A stretch of DNA of 5,522 bases from Armatimonadota bacterium (GCA_014380985.1 JACMIU010000648.1:1-5522), one strand, 5' to 3'; shown: positions 1 through 5,522, counted from the first letter of the stretch. Made by a program: numbers and translations. The notes: generated by a model not told the origin, from the sequence alone.

Positions 1-46
1 AGGGGCAACGATGAACGGCGAAGTTACCGCAAACCTGACACCATAG
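1..46 (+). CDS. Possible C-terminal end of a plus-strand gene, partial
   Basis: Reading codons from position 2 gives an open frame ending at TAG 44-46, with the peptide GATMNGEVTANLTP. The stop lies 1 bp before the long inverted repeat that starts at 48. This is the expected arrangement for a gene converging on clpC and sharing a bidirectional terminator. Fourteen codons are too few to identify a family, and another plus frame or non-coding DNA is possible. The call rests on the position of the stop next to the terminator, not on protein similarity. Confidence 0.35.
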   Translation, partial: GATMNGEVTANLTP

Positions 47-47
47 A

Positions 48-104
48 CGCGACAAAATAAATCCCCCGCCGGTTGTTTTTCGGCGGGGGATTTATTTTGT
101 CGCG
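48..104. terminator. Bidirectional intrinsic terminator, 24-bp perfect inverted repeat
   Basis: Arms 48-71 and 81-104 are exact reverse complements around a 9-nt loop (72-80, GTTGTTTTT). The core is a GC helix (CCCCCGCCG with CGGCGGGGG) flanked on both sides by an A/T block, AAAATAAAT on the left and ATTTATTTT on the right. Each strand therefore reads a GC stem followed by a U-rich tract, the form of a Rho-independent terminator. On the minus strand it begins 1 nt after the clpC stop; on the plus strand it begins 1 nt after the TAG at 44-46. The outer GCGAC/GTCGC pairs lengthen the helix beyond what termination needs. Confidence 0.93.
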
Positions 105-105
105 G

Positions 106-2694
106 TTATTCCAAACCGGGCGGTGGTAGTTCCGGCATCCCCCGCGGCGCGGACAGTAGCGCGGGTTCGCGGTCGGAACCGGAAAGGTTCGGTTCGCCGT
201 CCGTGATCGGTTCGCCCTTGCGGAAGATAATCACCGTTTTCGGCTCCTCGCCCTCCACCACTTCGCCCGGCTCGGTGTCGAGTTCGGCGCGGATTTCGTC
301 TCCCGCCTCGAACCGTCCGAGCAGAACCTCTTCGGCTAACGGGTCTTCGATTAACCGTTGCACGGCGCGGCGCAAAGGACGCGCCCCGTACTGCGGGTCG
401 AAGCCTTCGATGGCTAACTTTTCCATCACCGCGTCGGTGACTTCCATCGTCATGCCCTTTTGCGTCACCTGCTTGCGAACTCCGTTCAGCATCAGGTTCA
501 CAATCTCGCGGATATTCGCCGCCGTCAGCGCGTGGAACACGATGGACTCGTCAATCCGGTTGATAAACTCCGGTCGAAACACGCGCTTGAGTTCTTCGCC
601 AATCCGTGTTTTCATCGCCTCGTACTCTTTCGGGTCTTCGTCGGTGATTTTCACCATCTTGCGAAGTCCGATACCCTGCTCACGGTTGATAATTCCCGCG
701 CCGATATTCGAGGTCATGATAATCACGCAGTTACGGAAGTCCACGGTTCGCCCTTGCGAATCGGTCAGGCGTCCGTCCTCCATCACCTGCAGAAGCAGGT
801 TGAAAACTTCGGGGTGCGCTTTTTCGATTTCGTCCAGAAGAATCACCGAGTACGGCGCACGGCGCACCGCTTCGGTCAGTTGCCCGCCCTCGTCGTAGCC
901 GACGTAGCCGGGAGGCGCACCGACAAGGCGCGACACCGCGAACCGCTCCATGTATTCCGACATATCAAGTCGAATCAGCGACTCTTCCTTCTCGAACAGG
1001 AACCCGGCTAAAGCGCGGGCGAGTTCGGTTTTGCCGACACCGGTCGGACCGAGGAACAGAAACGATCCCATCGGTCGCTTCGGGTCTTTCAAACCGGAAC
1101 GCGCACGGCGAACCGCTTTCGAGACGGCGATAATCGCTTCGTGTTGCGACACCACACGCTTGTGCAGTTCGTCCTCCATTTTGAGCAGTTTCTGCGTTTC
1201 GGTTTCCACAAGGCGCGAAACCGGGATGCCCGTCCACGAGTAGACGATTTGCGCGACTTCATCTTCGCCCACCACCATCGGGTTGGCGGCGCGATCCTCT
1301 TCCCATTTTGTGGTCATCTCCGTGACGCGCTCTTTGAGGAACGTCGCTTGCGCCTCAAGGAATCGGGCGCGTTCGTAGTCACGCTTTTCGGGAACCGCTT
1401 TGAGCTCTTTCTCTATGCCAACGAGTTCCTGCTTCGCTTCGCGGAGCGGTTGCGGAGCCATCGCGGCGCGAAGGCGCACCCGCGACGACGCTTCGTCAAT
1501 CAGGTCAATCGCTTTGTCGGGCAGGAACCGGTCGGAGATATACCGGTCGGCGAGTTTCGCCGCCGCTTCCAAAGCCGAATCGGTAATCTCAACCTTGTGG
1601 TGATCCTCGTAGCGGGCGCGAAGCCCGCGCAGGATTTCGACCGCTTCCTCGACCGACGGCTCGTTGACCTTGACCATCTGGAAGCGGCGGGCTAATGCGG
1701 CGTCACGCTCGATATACTTGCGGTATTCGTCTAAGGTCGTCGCGCCGATACATTGCAGTTCGCCGCGAGACAAGGCGGGCTTCATGATATTGGAGGCGTC
1801 AATCGCGCCTTCCGCCGCGCCCGCACCGACAAGGGTATGCAGTTCGTCAATAAACAAAACCACTTCGCCCGCCGCTTTTCGCACTTCGTCCATGACGCGC
1901 TTCATGCGCTCCTCGAACTCGCCGCGATATTTCGTACCGGCGACAAGACTGGCAAGGTCGAGAGCGACCACGCGCTTGTCTTTGAGCATTTCCGGCACAT
2001 CCTGCTGAATGACGCGAATCGCCAAGCCCTCGGCGATGGCGGTTTTGCCAACGCCGGGTTCGCCGACCAGCACGGGGTTGTTTTTCGTGCGCCGGGACAG
2101 AATCTGCACCACGCGCTCGATTTCGGCACCGCGCCCGACCACGGGGTCGAGTTTCTCTTGCCGCGCCAGTTCGGTGTAATCGCGCCCGAACTCGTCAAGG
2201 GTAGGGGTGCGCGAACGTTGCGGACGCGGCGGGGCTTGCCCGGTCGCGCCGCCTTGCGGCTCGGCGTCCTGAAGAAGCGTGACTTCGCGCCGGGTGCGCT
2301 CCAAATCCACGCCCAGTTTGTTTAAGACGCGCCCTGCCAAGCCTTCGCCCTCGCGGATTAAACCGAGAAGCAAATGCTCCGTGCCGATATAATTGTTGTT
2401 GAGTTGCCGTGCTTCGTCGTAGGCGAGGTCAATCACGCGCTTCGCTCGCGGCGTGAGTTGCATATCCTGCCCCAAACGTCCGTCGCCACGCGCCACTTGC
2501 CGCTCGATTTCGGAACGGATTCGTCCCAGCGAAATGCCGAGCCGGTCTAAAATCCGCGCCGCGACAGAATCGTTCTCGCGCACCAGTCCTAAGAGCAGGT
2601 GTTCGGTGCTCACATAATTTTCGCCGAGTTTTCCGGCTTCTTCTTGCGCGAAGAAAACAACGCGCCGCGCTCGTTCAGTAAATCGTTGCCACAC
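106..2694 (-). CDS. clpC: ClpC, AAA+ unfoldase subunit of the ClpCP protease
   Basis: This is a cytoplasmic Hsp100 ATPase that unfolds substrates and threads them into ClpP. At 862 aa it is slightly longer than usual for ClpC (about 810-850). Order: two Clp_N repeats (about 4-68 and 80-133); D1 with Walker A GEPGVGKT 211-218, Walker B ending D283-E284, pore Tyr256 and Arg336/337; a short ClpC-type coiled-coil M domain (about 413-468); D2 with Walker A GPTGVGKT 549-556, Walker B D621-E622, pore Tyr597, sensor-1 Asn663, Arg713 and sensor-2 GAR 770-772. An I-G-L tripeptide (675-677) sits where ClpP-binding loops lie, so partnership with ClpP is likely. Start: GTG at 2692-2694 gives VWQRFTERARRV, matching family N-termini, with AGGAGGGG upstream. 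The frame stays open to 2865, but that part is not ClpC-like. The last ~32 residues are an acidic, proline-rich tail. All catalytic motifs are intact. Confidence 0.97.
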   Translation of the reverse strand: MWQRFTERARRVVFFAQEEAGKLGENYVSTEHLLLGLVRENDSVAARILDRLGISLGRIRSEIERQVARGDGRLGQDMQLTPRAKRVIDLAYDEARQLNNNYIGTEHLLLGLIREGEGLAGRVLNKLGVDLERTRREVTLLQDAEPQGGATGQAPPRPQRSRTPTLDEFGRDYTELARQEKLDPVVGRGAEIERVVQILSRRTKNNPVLVGEPGVGKTAIAEGLAIRVIQQDVPEMLKDKRVVALDLASLVAGTKYRGEFEERMKRVMDEVRKAAGEVVLFIDELHTLVGAGAAEGAIDASNIMKPALSRGELQCIGATTLDEYRKYIERDAALARRFQMVKVNEPSVEEAVEILRGLRARYEDHHKVEITDSALEAAAKLADRYISDRFLPDKAIDLIDEASSRVRLRAAMAPQPLREAKQELVGIEKELKAVPEKRDYERARFLEAQATFLKERVTEMTTKWEEDRAANPMVVGEDEVAQIVYSWTGIPVSRLVETETQKLLKMEDELHKRVVSQHEAIIAVSKAVRRARSGLKDPKRPMGSFLFLGPTGVGKTELARALAGFLFEKEESLIRLDMSEYMERFAVSRLVGAPPGYVGYDEGGQLTEAVRRAPYSVILLDEIEKAHPEVFNLLLQVMEDGRLTDSQGRTVDFRNCVIIMTSNIGAGIINREQGIGLRKMVKITDEDPKEYEAMKTRIGEELKRVFRPEFINRIDESIVFHALTAANIREIVNLMLNGVRKQVTQKGMTMEVTDAVMEKLAIEGFDPQYGARPLRRAVQRLIEDPLAEEVLLGRFEAGDEIRAELDTEPGEVVEGEEPKTVIIFRKGEPITDGEPNLSGSDREPALLSAPRGMPELPPPGLE

Positions 2695-2713
2695 GGGATG
2701 ATAATCCCCTCCT
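2695..2713 (-). promoter_or_regulatory. clpC ribosome binding site with hairpin between it and the GTG start
   Basis: On the minus strand a perfect AGGAGG (2708-2713, extending to AGGAGGGG at 2706-2713) lies 13 nt before the GTG, longer than the usual 5-9 nt. The spacer contains GGGAT-TATC-ATCCC (2695-2708), a 5-bp hairpin with a 4-nt loop that abuts the start codon and uses the last G of AGGAGG plus the next two Gs. Folded, it would shorten the effective spacing or partly hide the site; melted, it would expose it. The site decides the start: no other start codon lies in frame between it and the family-conserved N-terminus. The regulatory role is inference. Confidence 0.75.
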
Positions 2714-2733
2714 AAGGGTGAATAAAGGGTGAA
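2714..2733 (-). repeat. Tandem 9-bp direct repeat in the clpC leader
   Basis: Two exact copies of TTCACCCTT (minus strand; AAGGGTGAA on plus, at 2714-2722 and 2725-2733) are separated by 2 bp, giving an 11-bp period, about one helical turn. They sit directly upstream of the clpC Shine-Dalgarno. Possible roles are a protein-binding site downstream of the promoter or, in RNA, two CCCTT segments able to pair with GAGGG of the Shine-Dalgarno. It does not match the CtsR heptad operator (AGTCAAA-type) or CIRCE as I know them. Chance duplication is not excluded. Confidence 0.6.
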
Positions 2734-2747
2734 GCCCCACACGGGGC
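2734..2747 (-). other. Short GC hairpin in the clpC 5' leader
   Basis: GCCCC (2734-2738) and GGGGC (2743-2747) are perfect arms around the loop ACAC. On the clpC transcript this reads GCCCC-GUGU-GGGGC, just upstream of the tandem repeat. It has no following U-tract in either direction, so it is not an intrinsic terminator. It may stabilise or structure the clpC leader. The same 9-mer CCCGTGTGG recurs at the clpC start codon (2690-2698), which may be coincidence. Confidence 0.5.
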
Positions 2748-2798
2748 GCAAATCGTAATTGGTTCGGTTGTGCCGCCCGCTTTGGAAGCGACACATAC

Positions 2799-2804
2799 AG
2801 TATA
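2799..2804 (-). promoter_or_regulatory. Candidate -10 element for clpC
   Basis: The minus strand reads TATACT, five of six bases of the TATAAT consensus, in an otherwise GC-rich stretch. It would place the transcription start near 2791 and give a leader of about 97 nt. No good -35 is seen: the hexamer 17 bp upstream is GAACCA. A small dyad, ATAC-A-GTAT (2795-2803), overlaps it. The call depends on one hexamer and on the position upstream of the leader structures. Confidence 0.35.
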
Positions 2805-2869
2805 CCGGCAAAACGCGGGAATGGTTCGCCCTATGTGCAAAGTTTCCCGGCGTCTGCCGCCTCACGAAC

Positions 2870-2905
2870 GCGGACTAAAGCCCACAGGCGCGGACTTTAG
2901 TCCGC
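2870..2905. repeat. REP-like palindrome between divergent genes
   Basis: GCGGACTAAAG (2870-2880) and CTTTAGTCCGC (2895-2905) are perfect 11-bp inverted arms around a 14-nt loop. The right part alone, GCGGACTTTAGTCCGC (2890-2905), is a second dyad with 7-bp arms, so two hairpins compete. This compact GCGGAC-type structure in intergenic DNA resembles dispersed REP elements. Only one copy lies in the window, so dispersal cannot be shown here. It has no U-tract and sits upstream of both flanking genes, so it is not a conventional terminator for either. Confidence 0.6.
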
Positions 2906-2922
2906 ACACCTCGTAGCCGACA

Positions 2923-2932
2923 ATACCGGTAT
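2923..2932. promoter_or_regulatory. 10-bp palindrome overlapping the acyltransferase start codon
   Basis: ATACCGGTAT is a perfect palindrome, and its last two bases are the A and T of the ATG at 2931. No Shine-Dalgarno-like sequence precedes this ATG (upstream bases are GACAATACCGGT). A protein bound here would block initiation, but a palindrome of this length can occur by chance. It is listed because it lies exactly at the start and because this start lacks an obvious ribosome site. Confidence 0.3.
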
Positions 2933-4112
2933 GCCCTCCGAACCCGCGCCGCAAGCCCCGCCACCGAATCGTGTCCCGATTTTGGACGGCTTGCGCGGCG
3001 TCGCGGTTGCGCTGGTGGTGCTGTTTCACGTGTGGCAGATTTCGTGGCTTGATTACCGCGCCCTGCTTCATTTCCCCGTGGATATATCGTTCCTGCCCGC
3101 CACCGGCTTCTTCGGCGTAGACCTGTTTTTCTTTTTGTCCGCGTTTTGCCTGACGTTGCCCTATGCGCGGGCATGGGTCGCCGGAACGCCCGCCCCGACG
3201 TTGCGGCATTTCGCAACGCGCCGCGTGGCGAAAATCGTGCCGTCCTACTACCTCGCCATCGCAATACTGTGGTGGTTGCCGCAAACCGGAATCGCACCGG
3301 GGCGCGAATGGTTCCATCTGCTGACGCACTTGCTTTTCGTTCACAACTGGTTTTTTGAAACGAGCGGTAGCATTAGCGGCGTGTTGTGGTCACTGGCGGC
3401 GGAAGCGCAGTTCTACGTCCTTTTCCCGTTTCTGATTCTCGTTTTGCGCCGGTTCCCGCTGGTTACTGTTTCCGGCATGGTGCTAATCGCGGTCGTGTGG
3501 CGACTCGTTTCCTTGCGCATATTCTTCGTCACCGATCCCGGCGAGTCCATTCTCGCATGGCGCGGCGAGCAACTTCCGGCGCGGTTCGATGTTTTCGCCG
3601 CGGGAATGGCGGCGGCATACGCGCACGTGCGAACCGTGGGAAAGCCGTGGGCGGCTCGGTTCGCGCTGGGATTCGCGTTTGTCGCCGTCGCCGCGTTCGG
3701 CTTGGTGCTTTGGCAAATGCAAATCTGCTATGTCAACAGCGTCGCGGGAGTGCCACTCGACGTGATGGCGATGCGCGGACGACTTGCCTTGTCGGGAACG
3801 CTGTTTGTTCTCGGCTACGCCGGGTCGCTCGCGCCGCACGGGTTCCAAAAGAGCGTGGCGAACCCCGTTTTCGCGTTTCTGTCGGTGGTTTCCTACAACC
3901 TGTACCTGTGGCATCAGCCGGTGGCGGCGTGGCTACGAACAAATAACTTGCCGCCCGCGTCCACATCCGATCCACACCACGATCCCGCGTGGCAGTTCTG
4001 GTTTACGGGGCTTGCGTGGGCGGCGGCAATCGCGGTCGCGTCGCTTTTGACGTGGGGCTGGGAAACGCCGTTTCTGCGCGGCGGATGGGCGCGAATCCGA
4101 CGCAAACGGTAG
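2931..4112 (+). CDS. OafA/YrhL-type membrane O-acyltransferase (acyltransferase family 3)
   Basis: This integral membrane protein probably transfers acyl groups, often acetyl, to sugars of surface polysaccharide, glycolipid or a secreted product. The substrate is unknown. The 393 aa are mostly hydrophobic, about ten membrane segments, with no added SGNH domain. Family motifs in order: ILDGLRG (17-23) followed by the likely catalytic His33 in VLFH; FFGVDLFFFLSAF (60-72), with Ala where Gly is common in S-G-F; RRVAKIVP (97-104); LWSLAAEAQFY (152-162) with Glu158; SYNLYLWHQP (321-330); and a C-terminal WETPFL (377-382). The tail ends in basic residues after the last helix. ATG 2931 is the first possible start after an in-frame stop at 2898-2900, and it puts the DGLRG motif at the usual distance. 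No clear ribosome site precedes it. It diverges from clpC and converges on the GNAT gene with 12 bp between stops. No glycan genes lie nearby to suggest a pathway. Confidence 0.93.
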   Translation: MPSEPAPQAPPPNRVPILDGLRGVAVALVVLFHVWQISWLDYRALLHFPVDISFLPATGFFGVDLFFFLSAFCLTLPYARAWVAGTPAPTLRHFATRRVAKIVPSYYLAIAILWWLPQTGIAPGREWFHLLTHLLFVHNWFFETSGSISGVLWSLAAEAQFYVLFPFLILVLRRFPLVTVSGMVLIAVVWRLVSLRIFFVTDPGESILAWRGEQLPARFDVFAAGMAAAYAHVRTVGKPWAARFALGFAFVAVAAFGLVLWQMQICYVNSVAGVPLDVMAMRGRLALSGTLFVLGYAGSLAPHGFQKSVANPVFAFLSVVSYNLYLWHQPVAAWLRTNNLPPASTSDPHHDPAWQFWFTGLAWAAAIAVASLLTWGWETPFLRGGWARIRRKR

Positions 4113-4124
4113 AACGTGACATTC

Positions 4125-4580
4125 TCACCGAGGCAACTTCACCGTGTAGCGGACGAAATCATCGGCACTCGTGAACCGGTCGTAGAGTCGCCGCGCCGGG
4201 GCGTTGCCGGTTTCGGTGTGCCAGTAGACGCGCCCCCATCCCTGCGCCGTGCCGGTTTCGACAAGGTGCGAAATCAATGCGTGACCGACGTTTTGCCCCC
4301 GCGCTTCGGGCGATACGTACAAATCTTCGAGGTAGCAGAGCGTTTTGTCGCTCCACGTGTGCGGATGCAGGACGTAATGCGTGAAGCCGAGCAGGGCGTC
4401 CGTGTCAGCGCGAGCGGCGACCGCGCCGTTGACCGGCGTGTCAGCGTCCATTAGCCGGTTCCAAAGCGTTTGCGTGGTTTCGGGCGCGAGCGTTTGCCCG
4501 TAGAACGCGCAGTAGTCGCGCCATAGGGTGCGCCACGCGGTTTCGTCGCCGGACGTCAGCGGGCGAATCGTAGTTTCCAT
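4125..4580 (-). CDS. GNAT-family N-acetyltransferase
   Basis: This soluble acetyl-CoA-dependent acetyltransferase has 151 aa, a normal single-domain GNAT length. The order CYLEDLYVSPEARG (82-95), then QNVGHA (96-101, fitting the Q/R-x-x-G-x-G/A acetyl-CoA loop of motif A), then GRVYWHTETGNAPARRLYDRF (from 116) is typical of GNATs often annotated as HPA2-like or diamine acetyltransferase-like. Asn126 and Tyr133 occupy the usual conserved Asn and candidate general-acid Tyr positions. The acceptor (small amine, amino acid or antibiotic) cannot be told from sequence. The ATG at 4578-4580 lies 9 bp after the stop of the DUF2330 gene. An AGGCGG in that gene's last codons (4593-4598) is 12 nt upstream, so translational coupling is plausible. 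Its stop faces the acyltransferase stop with a 12-bp gap and no terminator. Confidence 0.9.
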   Translation of the reverse strand: METTIRPLTSGDETAWRTLWRDYCAFYGQTLAPETTQTLWNRLMDADTPVNGAVAARADTDALLGFTHYVLHPHTWSDKTLCYLEDLYVSPEARGQNVGHALISHLVETGTAQGWGRVYWHTETGNAPARRLYDRFTSADDFVRYTVKLPR

Positions 4581-4589
4581 GCCACTATT

Positions 4590-5522
4590 TTACCGCCTGC
4601 GCCAGCGAAGAAAGCCCGCGAGAGCGGTTCCCGCGAACACCAAGCCGCCGAGGGCGAGAACGGCGGGCGCAACATCTATATCGTCGTATTCGGTGCGGGT
4701 CGGAAAGATTTCGGTCTGCTCCGGCGACGCGGCGAAAAACAGGTCTTTGCGCTCCCGGAGCGGCGCGGCGTCATCGAACACGGTGAGGCGCGTTTGCAGG
4801 TCGGCGTCGGTCAAGCCGATCGTCGGATAGCGAGGCGGCTTGCTACCTTTGAAAGCGATTGCCGGGTAAAAGCGTTCAATCGGTGCGGTGAGGACGGACT
4901 TTTGCCCCGGCGTCAGGCGGCGCGAACAAAGCGGGGTGGCGTTCCAAGTCGTCCCTGCGTCTCCGCCAAGATTTCCGACAACGCGCTTGTCGCCGAGGTA
5001 GTAGACGCGCAGGTTTCGCCCGGTTCGTGGCGCGGTGCTGTCCGGCTCGCGGTACGGGTAGAACGGCGCGGGCGTTTGGAACGTCATGCAAACCGGCGAC
5101 AGCGCGGGGTTGCCTGCGGCGACACGAAACGCGGTCACGAAGTAGCCGCCGCGCACATACGGTTCGAGCCACTCGCGCATTTCGGGGCGCGGTTTGTAGC
5201 CGTGCTTTTGTAGCCACGCGACGAGCGAATCGGTGTCGCTCGCCTTCAAAACCACCGTGTTGAAGCCGCCGATTGTTTGCGAACTTTCCACGCGCACGGA
5301 ACCGGCGGGAGCGGCGGACGTTTTGGGAACGCTTCCGGTAACGTCGCCGTCCGGTTCGCCCCAAACAAAGCGCGGTTTGCGCGTCACAACGACTTCTTTC
5401 ATCACGGTGCGAAGTCGCCGGAACAGTTCGTTGTCCGATAGCGAAAGCGTAGGCTTCCCCGGCGTCGGTACTAAAAACGCGAACTCTTTGGCGGCGGGGT
5501 CGAAGTCGGCTTTGCGGATGAA
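4590..5522 (-). CDS. DUF2330 family protein, N-terminus beyond the window
   Basis: The frame is open from the stop at 4590-4592 to the right edge: 310 residues are visible and the start is missing. A GTG at 5405 and ATG at 5402 are internal codons, because the upstream residues continue the family pattern: FDPAAKEFAFLVPTPGKP (7-24), like the F-A-W-V-V-P-V-P block of DUF2330, then ELFRRL. The second hallmark is GGFNTVVLKASDTDSLVAWL (85-104) followed by HGYKP and PYVRGGYFVTAF, the segment that in family members reads as a value-dependent motif before an extracytoplasmic domain. Two Cys (145, 199) could form a disulfide. A hydrophobic segment (about 285-305) then RWRRR ends the protein, suggesting a C-terminal membrane anchor with the domain outside; a signal peptide would be expected upstream. 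The molecular function of DUF2330 is not known. It probably leads an operon with the GNAT gene 9 bp downstream. Confidence 0.8.
   Translation of the reverse strand, partial: FIRKADFDPAAKEFAFLVPTPGKPTLSLSDNELFRRLRTVMKEVVVTRKPRFVWGEPDGDVTGSVPKTSAAPAGSVRVESSQTIGGFNTVVLKASDTDSLVAWLQKHGYKPRPEMREWLEPYVRGGYFVTAFRVAAGNPALSPVCMTFQTPAPFYPYREPDSTAPRTGRNLRVYYLGDKRVVGNLGGDAGTTWNATPLCSRRLTPGQKSVLTAPIERFYPAIAFKGSKPPRYPTIGLTDADLQTRLTVFDDAAPLRERKDLFFAASPEQTEIFPTRTEYDDIDVAPAVLALGGLVFAGTALAGFLRWRRR

Noticed and set aside
1613..1629. GCGGGC-GCGAA-GCCCGC inverted repeat
   Set aside because: It lies inside conserved clpC coding sequence, has no U-tract, and is expected from the codons of an Arg/Ala-rich segment.
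203..2325. Long plus-strand open frames of 110-231 codons opposite clpC
   Set aside because: They lie wholly antisense to a strongly conserved gene, have Ser/Arg- or His/Arg-rich translations without domains, and are the usual shadow frames of GC-rich codon use.
2695..2865. N-terminal extension of ClpC by 57 residues to an ATG at 2865
   Set aside because: The extension has no ClpC similarity, covers the Shine-Dalgarno, hairpins and candidate -10, and the GTG at 2694 gives the family N-terminus with AGGAGGGG upstream.
2695..2930. CtsR operator, CIRCE element or riboswitch upstream of clpC
   Set aside because: No AGTCAAA-type heptad repeats, no TTAGCACTC-N9-GAGTGCTAA, and no recognisable riboswitch core in these 236 bp.
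2862..3975. Minus-strand open frames opposite the acyltransferase (for example 2862-3344 and 3483-3914)
   Set aside because: Arg/Gln-rich translations with no recognisable motif, antisense to a gene with clear family motifs.
4794..5263. Plus-strand and alternate minus frames within the DUF2330 gene
   Set aside because: Low-complexity Arg/Ala-rich translations; the DUF2330 frame carries the conserved motifs and is open across the whole region.
1..5522. Mobile element, CRISPR array, tRNA or defence system
   Set aside because: No transposase, integrase, regularly spaced repeats, cloverleaf or defence-type domains were seen; the genes are housekeeping or general-function.

Overview
This 5.5-kb window of GC-rich bacterial DNA is ordinary chromosome. 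It holds four confident protein genes, a probable tail of a fifth, one strong bidirectional terminator and a structured 236-bp divergent intergenic region. I see no mobile element, CRISPR array, tRNA or rRNA. The ClpC sequence, a DUF2330-type protein and a REP-like palindrome built on GCGGACTTTAG fit Armatimonadota or a similar deep-branching GC-rich phylum. That placement comes from memory of family sequences, not from a search, and is tentative.

Layout. Positions 1-46 look like the last codons of a plus-strand gene. Positions 48-104 form a 24-bp perfect inverted repeat that can end transcription from both sides. Positions 106-2694 (minus) are clpC, the AAA+ unfoldase of the ClpCP protease; its start is a GTG well inside the longest open frame. 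Positions 2695-2930 separate clpC from the divergent plus-strand gene. This region holds a clpC Shine-Dalgarno with a hairpin between it and the GTG, a 9-bp tandem repeat, a GC hairpin, a possible -10, a REP-like palindrome and a 10-bp palindrome over the next start codon. Positions 2931-4112 (plus) encode an OafA/YrhL-type membrane acyltransferase. Positions 4125-4580 (minus) encode a GNAT acetyltransferase that converges on it with a 12-bp gap. Positions 4590-5522 (minus) are the C-terminal part of a DUF2330 protein whose frame runs off the right edge.

How the genes relate. The DUF2330 gene and the GNAT gene are 9 bp apart on the same strand and are probably one operon. clpC appears to be a single-gene unit: it has its own leader and terminator, and no ctsR, mcsA or mcsB gene is visible. 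The acyltransferase stands alone. No shared pathway joins these genes. The points most worth a second look are the clpC leader and start-site structure, two ClpC protein details (a long acidic/proline-rich tail and Tyr at the apparent M-domain Phe position), and the DUF2330 gene, whose apparent start at 5405 is not its real start.
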